Shown here: in pieces, positions 34,463 through 42,918 of the stretch
Layout of the letters: each line of letters starts with the position of its first letter
Position numbering within the stretch: the stretch's first letter is position 1
NCBI GenBank assembly: GCA_965661265.1
Contig: CBFIDE010000007.1
Location: 51,782-115,781, forward strand
DNA length: 64,000 nucleotides
Reading direction: 5' to 3'
From: CBFIDE01 sp965661265
Lineage (GTDB): Bacteria; Bacteroidota; Bacteroidia; Flavobacteriales; Schleiferiaceae
Notes under the pieces: generated by a model
Told to the model about the DNA's origin: nothing
Database searches by the model: none
Seen by the model: only the letters and a program-made list of their open reading frames with translations
Translations under genes and position numbers: made by a program

Positions 34463-34533
34463 CCCCTGTATCGAAAATAATTTCCTAATACCCTACATTT
34501 TACATAAAGCCTTGCTACATCTTGTATTCATAA

Positions 34534-34566
34534 GACATAAAAAAAGAGGCTCTACGGCCTCTTTTT
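34534..34566 (-). terminator. Terminator of the interrupted outer-membrane protein gene
   Basis: A perfect 10-base stem AAAAAGAGGC (34541-34550) and GCCTCTTTTT (34557-34566) with a 6-base loop, and a T-run on the minus strand. It lies 23 bases after the stop of the broken gene and also insulates the rpsL promoter region. Confidence 0.82.
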
Positions 34567-34588
34567 ATTATTTTAATGCTCAAAAGAT

Positions 34589-35179
34589 TTAAAGGACATA
34601 ACCTAGCTTAAGTCCAATAGTTAAAAAGGCATCGGGACTATTAAAATTTAATCCGAGACCACCCTCAAATCCAAAAAGCAGATTTCTTACTACAGTTGAA
34701 TAGCCAAAATTACTAATCAAGCCGGCCGATAAAACTGAATTCTTTCGGGGTTCAATTCCAACGTTTACATTTGAAGCTGTTTCATCAAATCTATAGTAAC
34801 GATTGGCATAAAAAGCTCCAGCGCCAAAATGAAAACCCTTTAACGCTTCTTTAAAAGAAGAATTGGCCCTGCCTTCTGCCTTAAAAGTAGAAGAGTTGAA
34901 GTATGACGAACCAGATTTTGATATTGGCCCAAAGCCCTATGAGAAGTCTGTTGATAAAGTCCGCTTTTCTGTTACTTGCGCTTCCATTCCTAAATTCATA
35001 CCAGGGAAAATTTCTCCTTCCACAGAACCAAAGGACTCAAAACCACCTCTTAAAGCTATTTTTTGACTGAATCCCGCAAAGGACATAATAATTATTGCTG
35101 ATACGAATAGTAAATTTCTCGTTGTTTTTTTTGGTAGATGGTTAACGCCAAAAATATTTTTATTTTTATGAAAAGACAA
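34589..35179 (-). pseudogene. Outer-membrane beta-barrel-like protein gene, interrupted by an amber codon
   Basis: On the minus strand one reading frame runs from 35179 to 34589 and is broken only by a TAG at 34937-34939. The first part encodes a signal-peptide-like stretch (LLFVSAIIIMSFAGFSQ) and barrel-like strands; after the TAG the same frame continues for 115 residues to a TAA (GFGPISKSGSSYFNSS..., ending AFLTIGLKLGYVL), with alternating hydrophobic strands and glycines typical of small outer-membrane barrels. The only start found in frame before the signal is a TTG at 35179; no ATG is present. A terminator follows the final stop. It is probably a recently inactivated gene of ~197 codons; a sequencing error is the alternative. 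Confidence 0.72.
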
Positions 35180-35239
35180 AAACTATTCCAATATAAATAC
35201 TCCCTTTGATCAAAATGTGAACAATTGCAGCCGGATATT

Positions 35240-35270
35240 TTGGGCACTCCTTTATATATATGTACTTTTC
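35240..35270 (+). promoter_or_regulatory. Likely promoter of the UvrD/PcrA helicase gene
   Basis: TTG (35240-35242), 20 bases, then TACTTTTC (35263-35270), one mismatch from TAnnTTTG. It lies inside the possible 5' extension of the reading frame and supports the TTG start at 35291, 20 bases downstream. Confidence 0.45.
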
Positions 35271-35290
35271 AGCCTTCAAATAAAATCATC

Positions 35291-37612
35291 TTGGAAGAAT
35301 TATTAGCTCAATTAAATCCTGAGCAGCGAGCTGCGGTTGAGGCCACTGAAGGCCCTATAATGGTTATCGCTGGAGCTGGCTCCGGAAAAACTAGAGTACT
35401 TACCTTTAGAATAGCTTACCTCATCAGAGAAAAAGAAGTAGATCCTTTTCAAATCCTTGCGTTGACCTTTACTAACAAGGCCGCGAGGGAAATGAAAGAA
35501 AGGATTGGGAATATTGTTGGTGCTAGCGAGGCTAAGAGCATATGGATGGGAACCTTTCACTCTGTATTTGCTAGAATATTAAGATTTGAAGCTGGTGTCA
35601 TGGGATATCCATCTAACTTCACAATTTATGATACTGAAGATCAATCTAAGCTCATCTCTAAGGTAGTTAAAGAACTGAATCTAGATAAAGATATTTATAA
35701 AACTAAGTCTGTTCAACGACGGATATCTGCCTATAAGAATGGGCTAATTACTCCTAATGAATATGCTCAAAGTCCTGAATTACAATCGCAGGACGCTGCA
35801 GCCAAAATGCCTCAGCTTGGCGAAGTCTTTAAAAATTATAACGAAAGATGTTTCAGGGCAGGAGCAATGGATTTTGATGACATTTTACTAAATACTTATA
35901 TGTTATTTAGGCACTTTCCTGAAATCTTGGGTAAGTATCAATCAAGATTTAGATACATAATGGTAGATGAGTACCAAGATACCAATCATGCTCAATACCT
36001 TATTGTAAAGAGCCTAGCGAATAAATTTCAAAACATTTGTGTTGTTGGAGATGATGCCCAGAGTATTTACGCTTTTAGGGGTGCCAATATCCAGAACATT
36101 CTAAACTATCAAAAAGATTACGAAGTAGTAAAAGCTTATAAGCTAGAACAGAATTATAGATCTACCAAAAATATTGTGGGTGCCGCAAATAGCCTTATTG
36201 AGAAAAATAGAGAACAATTAAAGAAAGACGTTTGGACCTCTAATGATGACGGTGCTAAAATCATTATCAACAAGACTGTGAGTGATAATGATGAGGGTAA
36301 TTATGTTGCTCGAATGATTTTTGAGAGTCATATGAATCATCAATTGGACTATAGCAACTTCGCAATTCTTTACAGAACTAATGCTCAATCAAGAGCAATG
36401 GAAGACGCTTTAAGAAGAAAGAATATTCCATACCGTATTTATGGCGGGCTCTCCTTTTATCAAAGAAAGGAGGTAAAAGATGTTTTGGCTTATCTCAGAT
36501 TAGTGATTAATCCAAAGGATGAAGAAGCACTTAGGAGAGTGGTAAATTATCCTGCCAGAGGAATTGGCAATACCACACTTGAGAAACTCACTTTGGCTGC
36601 CAATAGAGATGGTATTTCTTTGTGGGAGGCCATTGATCGAATAGAGTTTTACCCTGACTTAAGAATTAATGGACCTACTCAACTTAAGCTCAAGGATTTT
36701 GCACTAAAGATTAAGAGTTATGAAAGTATGTTATCGCAATATGATGCTTTTGACCTTACAGCACATGTAGCAAAATCCACAGGCCTACTGAAAGAATTTA
36801 GTTCTGACAAAACACCAGAAGGTGTTACTCGCTATGAAAATATTCAGGAACTTTTAAATTCTGTTAAGGAATTCTCAGACAATCAAAAGGAGCTTGACGA
36901 AGGTGATCCCAGCCTTGCGTCTTTTATGCAGGATGTTGCTCTAATAACTGATGCAGACAAGGATGATCCGAATGATAAGAATAAAGTATCTTTGATGACC
37001 ATTCACTTGGCAAAAGGCCTGGAGTTCGCACATGTATTTATAGTGGGAATGGAAGAGAACCTTTTCCCATCAATGATGACAGTGAATAGTCGTTCCGATT
37101 TAGAAGAAGAAAGACGTCTCTTTTATGTGGCATTAACGAGAGCTGAAAAGCAAGCTTATCTGACCTATACTCAAATGAGGTATCGTTGGGGAAAGCTAAT
37201 CGACTGTGAACCCTCTAGATTTTTAGAAGAAATTGATCAGAAGTTCCTAGATATTAACACTCCGGAGTTTAGCCCTTTCGGGGGATTTGAGTCCAAGAGA
37301 CCAGGTTCCGAAGGAGGTTTCAGAAAGCCAAATGCTAGTCGCAAGGCAGAATCAAGGGGAATACCCCAAAGAAACACAGTGCCACCGAAGCATAGAATGG
37401 GCGCACTAAAATCTTTGAATCAAATTGGAGATTCAGCTGTTAATAATTCTGCAGAGGTGAATGCAGGAGATCGCGTGAAGCATCAGAGATTTGGAGTTGG
37501 AAATATTTTAGAGATTGAAGGTAGTGGACCTAATAAAAAAGCCACAATTAAATTTGATAATGTGGGCGAGAAAAAATTATTGCTCAAATTTGCCAAACTA
37601 GAAAAGATATAA
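35291..37612 (+). CDS. UvrD/PcrA-type superfamily 1A DNA helicase
   Basis: About 773 residues. ATP-dependent 3'-5' helicase for repair and replication. Helicase motifs in order: AGAGSGKTRV (Walker A), MVDEYQDTNHAQ (motif II), GDDAQSIYAFRGA (III), EQNYRSTKNI (IV), TIHLAKGLEF (V) and YVALTRAEKQAYL (VI). The C-terminal ~45 residues (HQRFGVGNILEIEG...) are the Tudor-like domain found in PcrA and UvrD that contacts RNA polymerase. The start is probably the TTG at 35291 (then EELLAQLNPEQRAAVE); a TTG at 35225 would add 22 residues overlapping a promoter-like sequence. There is no in-frame ATG nearby. Confidence 0.94.
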   Translation: MEELLAQLNPEQRAAVEATEGPIMVIAGAGSGKTRVLTFRIAYLIREKEVDPFQILALTFTNKAAREMKERIGNIVGASEAKSIWMGTFHSVFARILRFEAGVMGYPSNFTIYDTEDQSKLISKVVKELNLDKDIYKTKSVQRRISAYKNGLITPNEYAQSPELQSQDAAAKMPQLGEVFKNYNERCFRAGAMDFDDILLNTYMLFRHFPEILGKYQSRFRYIMVDEYQDTNHAQYLIVKSLANKFQNICVVGDDAQSIYAFRGANIQNILNYQKDYEVVKAYKLEQNYRSTKNIVGAANSLIEKNREQLKKDVWTSNDDGAKIIINKTVSDNDEGNYVARMIFESHMNHQLDYSNFAILYRTNAQSRAMEDALRRKNIPYRIYGGLSFYQRKEVKDVLAYLRLVINPKDEEALRRVVNYPARGIGNTTLEKLTLAANRDGISLWEAIDRIEFYPDLRINGPTQLKLKDFALKIKSYESMLSQYDAFDLTAHVAKSTGLLKEFSSDKTPEGVTRYENIQELLNSVKEFSDNQKELDEGDPSLASFMQDVALITDADKDDPNDKNKVSLMTIHLAKGLEFAHVFIVGMEENLFPSMMTVNSRSDLEEERRLFYVALTRAEKQAYLTYTQMRYRWGKLIDCEPSRFLEEIDQKFLDINTPEFSPFGGFESKRPGSEGGFRKPNASRKAESRGIPQRNTVPPKHRMGALKSLNQIGDSAVNNSAEVNAGDRVKHQRFGVGNILEIEGSGPNKKATIKFDNVGEKKLLLKFAKLEKI

Positions 37613-37617
37613 GCTGA

Positions 37618-38244
37618 ATGGAATATAATAGCAATAGATCTAAGTTAATCATACCTGAGTATGGACGTAACGTTCAGAAAATGGTAAATTATCTTACAAC
37701 CATTGAAGATAGTGAAGAAAGAAATAAGCAGGCTCAAAACCTAATAGATATAATTGGCAATTTAAATCCTCAGATAAGAGATGTCCCTGATTTTAAGCAT
37801 AAGCTTTGGGATCACCTTTTTATAATGTCTGACTTTAAATTAGATGTGGACTCCCCTTACCCTAAGCCTTCTCCAGAAACTTTTATGGAGAAACCGGAGC
37901 TTCTAAAATACCCTTTAAATAGTAGGCGTTTTAGGCATTATGGAAATGTGACTAAGCAAATGATTAAAAAAGCTATAGAAATTGAAGAGGGTGAATTAAA
38001 AGATGCTCTCATCTTAGCAATTGCTAATCATATGAAGAAAACTTACTTAGCTTGGAATAAAAGCACGGTGGATGATGACATTATATTGAAGGAGTTAGAT
38101 TTATTAGCTGAAGGCCAGCTTAAGACAGAAGGCCTGGAACTATTAGACAAACATGAGTTATTAAAAAGCATTCCTGCAACAAATAATAACGCAAAGGCCA
38201 TCGTTAGAAATAGAAAGCCAAAAAGGAATTTTAAAAAGAAATAA
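37618..38244 (+). CDS. DUF4290 family protein
   Basis: A 208-residue cytoplasmic, mostly helical protein restricted to Bacteroidota (MEYNSNRSKLIIPEYGRNVQ start; KLWDHLFIMSDF and RRFRHYGNVTKQMI inside). It ends in a basic tail (KAIVRNRKPKRNFKKK), which could bind nucleic acid. The function is unknown. It lies 5 bases after the helicase gene and 4 before murA, an arrangement seen in other Bacteroidota. Confidence 0.82.
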   Translation: MEYNSNRSKLIIPEYGRNVQKMVNYLTTIEDSEERNKQAQNLIDIIGNLNPQIRDVPDFKHKLWDHLFIMSDFKLDVDSPYPKPSPETFMEKPELLKYPLNSRRFRHYGNVTKQMIKKAIEIEEGELKDALILAIANHMKKTYLAWNKSTVDDDIILKELDLLAEGQLKTEGLELLDKHELLKSIPATNNNAKAIVRNRKPKRNFKKK

Positions 38245-38248
38245 CAGT

Positions 38249-39556
38249 TTGGGAACATTTAAAATCAAAGGGGGGAAAAAACTGAATGGGTCCATTCAAC
38301 CTCAAGGAGCAAAAAACGAAGCATTACAAATTATTTGTGCGGTTCTTTTAAGCTCAGAAAAAATTACAATTAGCAATATCCCTGATATCAGGGACGTCAA
38401 TAAGCTTATAGACTTATTATCTGATTTAGGAGTAAGCGTAAGAAAGAAAGGAAAGGGAACTTTTACTTTTCACGCCAACGATATCAACCTTGAATACCTT
38501 GAATCTGAGAGTTTTAAAGAAAAAGGTGGTGCTCTAAGAGGGTCTATTATGATAGTTGGTCCTTTGCTTGCGCGATTTGGTAAAGGATATATTCCAAAAC
38601 CAGGAGGAGATAAAATTGGAAGAAGAAGATTAGATACGCACTTTGAAGGATTTCAAAAACTAGGAGCTAAATTCAGATATAAAGCTGAGGAATCATTTTA
38701 TGGCGTTGAAGCAAAGGAGCTCAAAGGGTGCTATATGCTTCTTGATGAAGCAAGTGTAACTGGAACAGCAAATATTGTGATGGCTGCTTCATTAGCAAAA
38801 GGAACAACTACTATTTACAATGCTGCTTGCGAACCTTATCTTCAACAGCTTTGTAAAATGTTGAATAGAATGGGAGCTAAAATTAGCGGCATTGGTTCAA
38901 ACCTTTTAAGTATTGAAGGCGTAGATTCACTAGGAGGAACAGAACATACCATTCTTCCGGATATGATTGAAATAGGTTCTTGGATTGGCTTGGCAGCTAT
39001 GACTAAAAGTGAGCTAACTATTAAAAATGTTCATTATGATGAACTAGGGAATATTCCCTTAGTCTTCAGTAAAATGGGTATTGCACTAGAACGCAGAGGA
39101 GATGATATATTTATTCCGTCTCAAGAATCTTATGCAATTGAAAGTTATATTGACGGCAGTATATTGACCATTTCTGATGCCCCTTGGCCAGGTTTTACAC
39201 CGGACTTATTGAGTATAGCACTTGTTGTTGCTACTCAAGCAAAGGGAAGTGTTCTTATTCATCAAAAAATGTTTGAAAGCCGTTTGTTCTTTGTAGATAA
39301 GTTAATAGATATGGGCGCTCAGATTATTCTTTGCGATCCACACAGAGCTACTGTAATTGGAATGAATAGACAGATGCCGTTAAAAGCAACTACCATGACA
39401 AGCCCGGATATTAGGGCGGGAATTTCACTTTTAATAGCGGCACTTTCTGCTGATGGTACTAGCACTATTCATAATATTGAACAAATAGACAGAGGTTATG
39501 AAGATATTGATAATCGTTTAAGAGCTATTGGCGCAGAAATTGTTAGATTAGATTAA
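38249..39556 (+). CDS. murA: UDP-N-acetylglucosamine 1-carboxyvinyltransferase with Asp at the fosfomycin-target position
   Basis: First committed step of peptidoglycan synthesis: adds enolpyruvate from PEP to UDP-GlcNAc. 435 residues, with QGAKNEALQI (Lys22/Asn23) and GTANIVMAASLAKGTT. The active-site loop reads PKPGGDKIGRRRLDTH, so the position held by the fosfomycin-reactive Cys115 of E. coli is Asp121. Such Asp forms are active and not alkylated by fosfomycin. The start is TTG at 38249, 4 bases after the DUF4290 stop; no ATG is available. Confidence 0.95.
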   Translation: MGTFKIKGGKKLNGSIQPQGAKNEALQIICAVLLSSEKITISNIPDIRDVNKLIDLLSDLGVSVRKKGKGTFTFHANDINLEYLESESFKEKGGALRGSIMIVGPLLARFGKGYIPKPGGDKIGRRRLDTHFEGFQKLGAKFRYKAEESFYGVEAKELKGCYMLLDEASVTGTANIVMAASLAKGTTTIYNAACEPYLQQLCKMLNRMGAKISGIGSNLLSIEGVDSLGGTEHTILPDMIEIGSWIGLAAMTKSELTIKNVHYDELGNIPLVFSKMGIALERRGDDIFIPSQESYAIESYIDGSILTISDAPWPGFTPDLLSIALVVATQAKGSVLIHQKMFESRLFFVDKLIDMGAQIILCDPHRATVIGMNRQMPLKATTMTSPDIRAGISLLIAALSADGTSTIHNIEQIDRGYEDIDNRLRAIGAEIVRLD

Positions 39557-39568
39557 TTAAATACAAGA

Positions 39569-40132
39569 ATGAAGAATATTAAATCTCCCTTAGGAATAGT
39601 GGCAATTGCACTAATTTCATTTATCGGACTAAGCTTTATGAGTCACACTGCTGACAGGGCTCCTAAGAAAATGATGGACCAAATGGCGGTATTAAACGTT
39701 GGAGATAAAGCTCCAGAATTAAGCTTCTTTGATCCTGAAGGAAAGAAGAGAAATTTATCTGACCTTAAAGGAAAAATGGTTCTAATCGACTTTTGGGCAT
39801 CTTGGTGTAGACCATGTAGAAATGAAAATCCAAATGTTGTAAGGACATACGAAAAATTCCATAATTCATCATTCAAAAATGCTGAAGGTTTTGAAGTGTT
39901 TAGCGTAAGCCTAGATAGAACAAAAGGAGACTGGATTAAAGCTATTGAAGTTGATAATTTAAAATGGGAAAATCACGTGAGTGATTTAAAATTTTGGTCT
40001 TCAGAAGGAGCTAAAATATATAATGTTACTTCCATTCCTAGTACTTTCCTAATAGATGGTGAAGGGATTATCGTTGCTAAAGGAATTAGAGGAAATCAAT
40101 TAGAGAGAGCTCTTCAGAGTCTGACAAAATAG
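39569..40132 (+). CDS. TlpA/ResA-like thioredoxin-fold protein
   Basis: 187 residues with an N-terminal hydrophobic segment (about residues 8-26) that is either a signal peptide or a membrane anchor, and an extracytoplasmic thioredoxin domain. The redox site is WASWCRPCRNENP (CxxC); the cis-Pro loop is SIPSTFLI. It is probably a thiol-disulfide reductase acting in the periplasm (cytochrome c or protein thiol reduction). 12 bases after murA; followed by a terminator. Confidence 0.88.
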   Translation: MKNIKSPLGIVAIALISFIGLSFMSHTADRAPKKMMDQMAVLNVGDKAPELSFFDPEGKKRNLSDLKGKMVLIDFWASWCRPCRNENPNVVRTYEKFHNSSFKNAEGFEVFSVSLDRTKGDWIKAIEVDNLKWENHVSDLKFWSSEGAKIYNVTSIPSTFLIDGEGIIVAKGIRGNQLERALQSLTK

Positions 40133-40163
40133 AGTTACTCAAAACTGACATAAAACATCGCTT

Positions 40164-40187
40164 CCGCAAGGTTGCGGTGTTTTTTTA
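40164..40187 (+). terminator. Terminator after the thioredoxin-like gene
   Basis: CCGCAA (40164-40169) and TTGCGG (40172-40177) with a short loop, then TG and a T7 run. It sits inside a larger imperfect inverted repeat formed by ACTGACATAAAACA (about 40145) and TGTTTTTTTATGTCAGT (ending about 40194). Confidence 0.78.
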
Positions 40188-40228
40188 TGTCAGTATGACA
40201 TCAATCAGTAATTGGCAAGGCTTTTGTC
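40187..40228 (+). promoter_or_regulatory. grpE-dnaJ control region: TGACAT palindrome and sigma-54-like element
   Basis: ATGTCA-GTA-TGACAT (40187-40201) is a perfect palindrome, with a third TGACAT at 40146. It is followed by TTGGCAAGGCTTTTGTC (40212-40228): GG and GT are 10 bases apart, close to the sigma-54 -24/-12 form TTGGCA-N6-TTGC with one -12 mismatch. It ends 29 bases before the grpE ATG. No CIRCE element is seen. Assignment to sigma-54 is inference. Confidence 0.45.
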
Positions 40229-40257
40229 ATTTCGTGCGCGAGCAAAATACGACGAAC

Positions 40258-40803
40258 ATGAGTACAAAGGAAAAAGAAATACAAGAAGAGCTGAAAGAAG
40301 AATCAACTCAAAATGATACTTCAGAAAATCAAGAACAAGAAATTGAAGTTGAAGCTGAATTATCTGAAGTAGAACTTTTAACGAAAGAAAGAAATGAGAT
40401 TAAAGATCAGCACTTAAGACTGTTTGCTGATTTTGAAAACTTTAAGAAGCGTACTTCTAGAGAAAGAATCGAGCTATTCAGCTCAGCTAATCAAGAGTTA
40501 ATGAGTGCCATGCTCCCTGTGCTTGATGATTTTCAGAGAGCCTTGAACAATATGGAGTCTGAAGAAGAGAAAGAAGGTATTAGCCTTATCTATAATAAAG
40601 TACTTTCTACTTTAAAATCAAAAGGACTGAAGCCAATGGCTTCTACAAAAGGAGAAACTTTTAATTCAGATACTATGGAAGCAATCACAAGAATTCCAGC
40701 TCCATCTGATGACCTTAAAGGAAAAGTAATAGAAGAAATAGAAGCCGGATATGAATTGGGTAGCAAAATCATTCGCTACGCAAGAGTAGTTGTAGGAGAA
40801 TAA
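40258..40803 (+). CDS. grpE: Nucleotide exchange factor GrpE
   Basis: 181 residues from the ATG at 40258 (MSTKEKEIQEELKEE). It releases ADP from DnaK. An acidic N-terminal tail (1-50) precedes the long dimer-forming helix (LLTKERNEIKDQHLRLFADF, ENFKKRTSRER) and the beta-wing (FNSDTMEAI, then GYELGSKIIRYARVVVGE). An in-frame ATG at 40177 is rejected because it lies in the terminator T-run and would add an unrelated sequence. dnaJ follows after 8 bases; dnaK is not in the window. Confidence 0.96.
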   Translation: MSTKEKEIQEELKEESTQNDTSENQEQEIEVEAELSEVELLTKERNEIKDQHLRLFADFENFKKRTSRERIELFSSANQELMSAMLPVLDDFQRALNNMESEEEKEGISLIYNKVLSTLKSKGLKPMASTKGETFNSDTMEAITRIPAPSDDLKGKVIEEIEAGYELGSKIIRYARVVVGE

Positions 40804-40811
40804 GAGAGATT

Positions 40812-41939
40812 ATGGCAAAGAGAGATTATTACGAAGTACTTGGACTAAGTAAAGGTGCTTCCGCAGACGAATTAAAAAAGGCATATAGGAAATTAGCAAT
40901 CAAGTATCACCCGGATAAGAATCCAGACGATACTAGTGCTGAGGCTAAGTTTAAGGAAGCTGCTGAAGCTTATGAAGTACTCAGTAATCCTGAAAAGAAA
41001 AACCGTTATGACCAATTTGGTCATCAAGGAATGGGTGGTGCCGGCGGTGGTCGTGGCGGCGGATTTGGTGGCGGCATGAACATGGATGATATCTTTGATC
41101 AATTTGGAGATATCTTTGGCGGCGGTTTTGGCGGTTTTGGTGGCAGATCTGGAGGCGGTAGCCAAAAAAGAGTCTTCAAAGGTTCCAACCTAAGGGTTCG
41201 TGTCAAATTAAGCTTAGAAGAAATTGCTAGTGGAGTTGAGAAAAAAATCAAAATCCATAGACAAGTTCCTGCTCCAGATCTAAGTTTTACAACTTGCTCT
41301 ACTTGCCAAGGAACAGGTCAAACTTATAGAGTTACAAATACTATTTTGGGTCAAATGAGAACTAGCGCTAACTGCCCTAGTTGTAATGGACTTGGAAAGC
41401 AAGTTGATAAAAAGCCTGCAGACTCAGATGAGTATGGAATGGTGCGTAAAGAAGAAACTGTCAGCATTAAAATACCTGGTGGTGTAGTAGACGGAATGCA
41501 ATTAAAAGTTGCAGGTAAAGGAAATGCAGGACCGCTAGATGGTGTCAATGGTGACTTAATTGTTGTTATTGAAGAAATTCCACATGAAGAATTTACCAGA
41601 GATGGTAACAACCTTCACTATGACTTATACATTAGTGTTCCAGATGCAATTTTGGGATCTAAAGTAGAAGTACCAACTATCAATGGAAAAGCAAGAATAA
41701 AGTTAGACGCAGGAACCCAAAGTGGTAAAATATTGCGCTTAAGAAATAAAGGCTTACCAAGTATTGAAGGTTATGGTACTGGAGATACATTAATCCATGT
41801 GAATGTTTGGACACCCAAAGATTTGAACTCAGAACAAAAAACATTCTTTGAGAATCTAAGAAGTGACCCTAACTTCACTCCTAATCCAACTAAGTCAGAC
41901 AAGTCTTTCTTTGATAAGGTGAAAGAGATGTTTAGTTAA
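40812..41939 (+). CDS. dnaJ: Chaperone DnaJ with half of the zinc centres
   Basis: 375-residue Hsp40 co-chaperone of DnaK. J domain at 4-68 with HPD (33-35); Gly/Phe-rich linker 73-117; then the substrate-binding domains. Of the four CxxCxGxG repeats only the second and third remain (CSTCQGTG with Cys162/165, CPSCNGLG with Cys188/191); the first and fourth are replaced (PAPDLSF and KPADSDEYG). In class I DnaJ, repeats 2 and 3 form zinc centre II and repeats 1 and 4 form centre I, so centre I is cleanly missing. Co-transcribed with grpE. Confidence 0.96.
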   Translation: MAKRDYYEVLGLSKGASADELKKAYRKLAIKYHPDKNPDDTSAEAKFKEAAEAYEVLSNPEKKNRYDQFGHQGMGGAGGGRGGGFGGGMNMDDIFDQFGDIFGGGFGGFGGRSGGGSQKRVFKGSNLRVRVKLSLEEIASGVEKKIKIHRQVPAPDLSFTTCSTCQGTGQTYRVTNTILGQMRTSANCPSCNGLGKQVDKKPADSDEYGMVRKEETVSIKIPGGVVDGMQLKVAGKGNAGPLDGVNGDLIVVIEEIPHEEFTRDGNNLHYDLYISVPDAILGSKVEVPTINGKARIKLDAGTQSGKILRLRNKGLPSIEGYGTGDTLIHVNVWTPKDLNSEQKTFFENLRSDPNFTPNPTKSDKSFFDKVKEMFS

Positions 41940-41944
41940 AATAG

Positions 41945-41969
41945 AATCCCGCTTTTGCGGGATTTTTTT
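41945..41969 (+). terminator. Terminator of grpE-dnaJ
   Basis: A perfect 8-base stem AATCCCGC (41945-41952) and GCGGGATT (41957-41964) with a TTTT loop and a T-tract, six bases after the dnaJ stop. Confidence 0.9.
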
Positions 41970-42019
41970 ATACCCCAAATGCTGTTTTTATTTTATAAAT
42001 TCACATCAAAATATTAACA

Positions 42020-42916
42020 ATGCTGGACATTAAATCTGTGTCTAAATCCTATGATGGTCACCAAGCTCTAACCGATGTAAGCTTCAGTGTTAAAGAAGGA
42101 AGTATCTACGGTTTACTTGGCCCTAATGGAGCTGGAAAAACATCTTTAATTAGGATTATTAATCAAATCACAAGGCCGGATACTGGAACGATATCAATTG
42201 GTGGCGAAATCTTAGAGCCATCACATATTGCACAGATTGGTTATTTACCAGAAGAAAGAGGATTATACCCTAAAATGAAAGTACAGGAGCAACTCCTGTA
42301 CTTTGCACAATTAAAAGGTATGAGCAAAAAGCAAGCTAAACAAGAATTAGCTTTCTGGATTAAAAAGTTTGAAATTCAAGATTGGTTGAATAAAAAGATT
42401 GAAGAGCTGAGCAAAGGCATGGCGCAGAAAATTCAATTTATATCCACTGTTATTCATAAGCCTAAGCTTTTAATTTTTGATGAGCCTTTTACCGGATTTG
42501 ATCCTGTAAACTCCAAATTAATAAAAGAAGAAATTCTTCAGCTTAATCAAGAAGGTGCTACTATTATTTTCTCTACACATAGAATGGATACTGTAGAAGA
42601 GCTTTGCTCTGAAATTAGTTTGATTAACAAATCAAAATTGGTTTTGCAGGGATCATTAAAAGATATAAAAGAGAAGTACAAAAAGAATCTTTTGGCTATT
42701 GAGCTCAAAACCAATAATAAAGTTGAGATTGACCCTACTATAGGTCACATCCAAAAGCAAGAACAGCATGAAGATCAACTGTGCTTAGAGATTCAGGTAA
42801 AAAACCAAAATCGCGCAAAGCTTATTTCTAATCTTATGAAAACAGGAGAACTAACTAGTCTGAAGGAAATTGTTCCTAGCCTAGATGAAATATTCATTGA
42901 AATGGTAAGTCACTAA
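42020..42916 (+). CDS. ABC transporter ATP-binding protein, NatA-like
   Basis: 298 residues. Walker A GPNGAGKTSLIRI, signature ELSKGMAQK (degenerate LSGGQ, usual in this group), Walker B LLIFDEPFTGFDP and switch His in STHRMD. The C-terminal ~80 residues are the DUF4162-type accessory domain of NatA-like proteins. It pairs with the permease 2 bases downstream, which makes an exporter; the substrate (Na+ in NatAB of Bacillus) is not shown by the sequence. Confidence 0.92.
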   Translation: MLDIKSVSKSYDGHQALTDVSFSVKEGSIYGLLGPNGAGKTSLIRIINQITRPDTGTISIGGEILEPSHIAQIGYLPEERGLYPKMKVQEQLLYFAQLKGMSKKQAKQELAFWIKKFEIQDWLNKKIEELSKGMAQKIQFISTVIHKPKLLIFDEPFTGFDPVNSKLIKEEILQLNQEGATIIFSTHRMDTVEELCSEISLINKSKLVLQGSLKDIKEKYKKNLLAIELKTNNKVEIDPTIGHIQKQEQHEDQLCLEIQVKNQNRAKLISNLMKTGELTSLKEIVPSLDEIFIEMVSH

Positions 42917-42918
42917 TC

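Noticed and set aside
34937..34939. Programmed recoding of TAG (pyrrolysine or suppression) in the barrel-like gene
   Set aside because: Nothing in the window supports a recoding system and other genes use TAG as an ordinary stop (for instance recG). A nonsense mutation is simpler.
40177..40257. Upstream in-frame ATG extending grpE by 27 residues
   Set aside because: It overlaps the terminator T-run and the palindromic control region, and the extension is unlike any GrpE.
41035..41165. GGCGGC-rich repeats considered as a repeat array
   Set aside because: They encode the Gly/Phe-rich linker of DnaJ.
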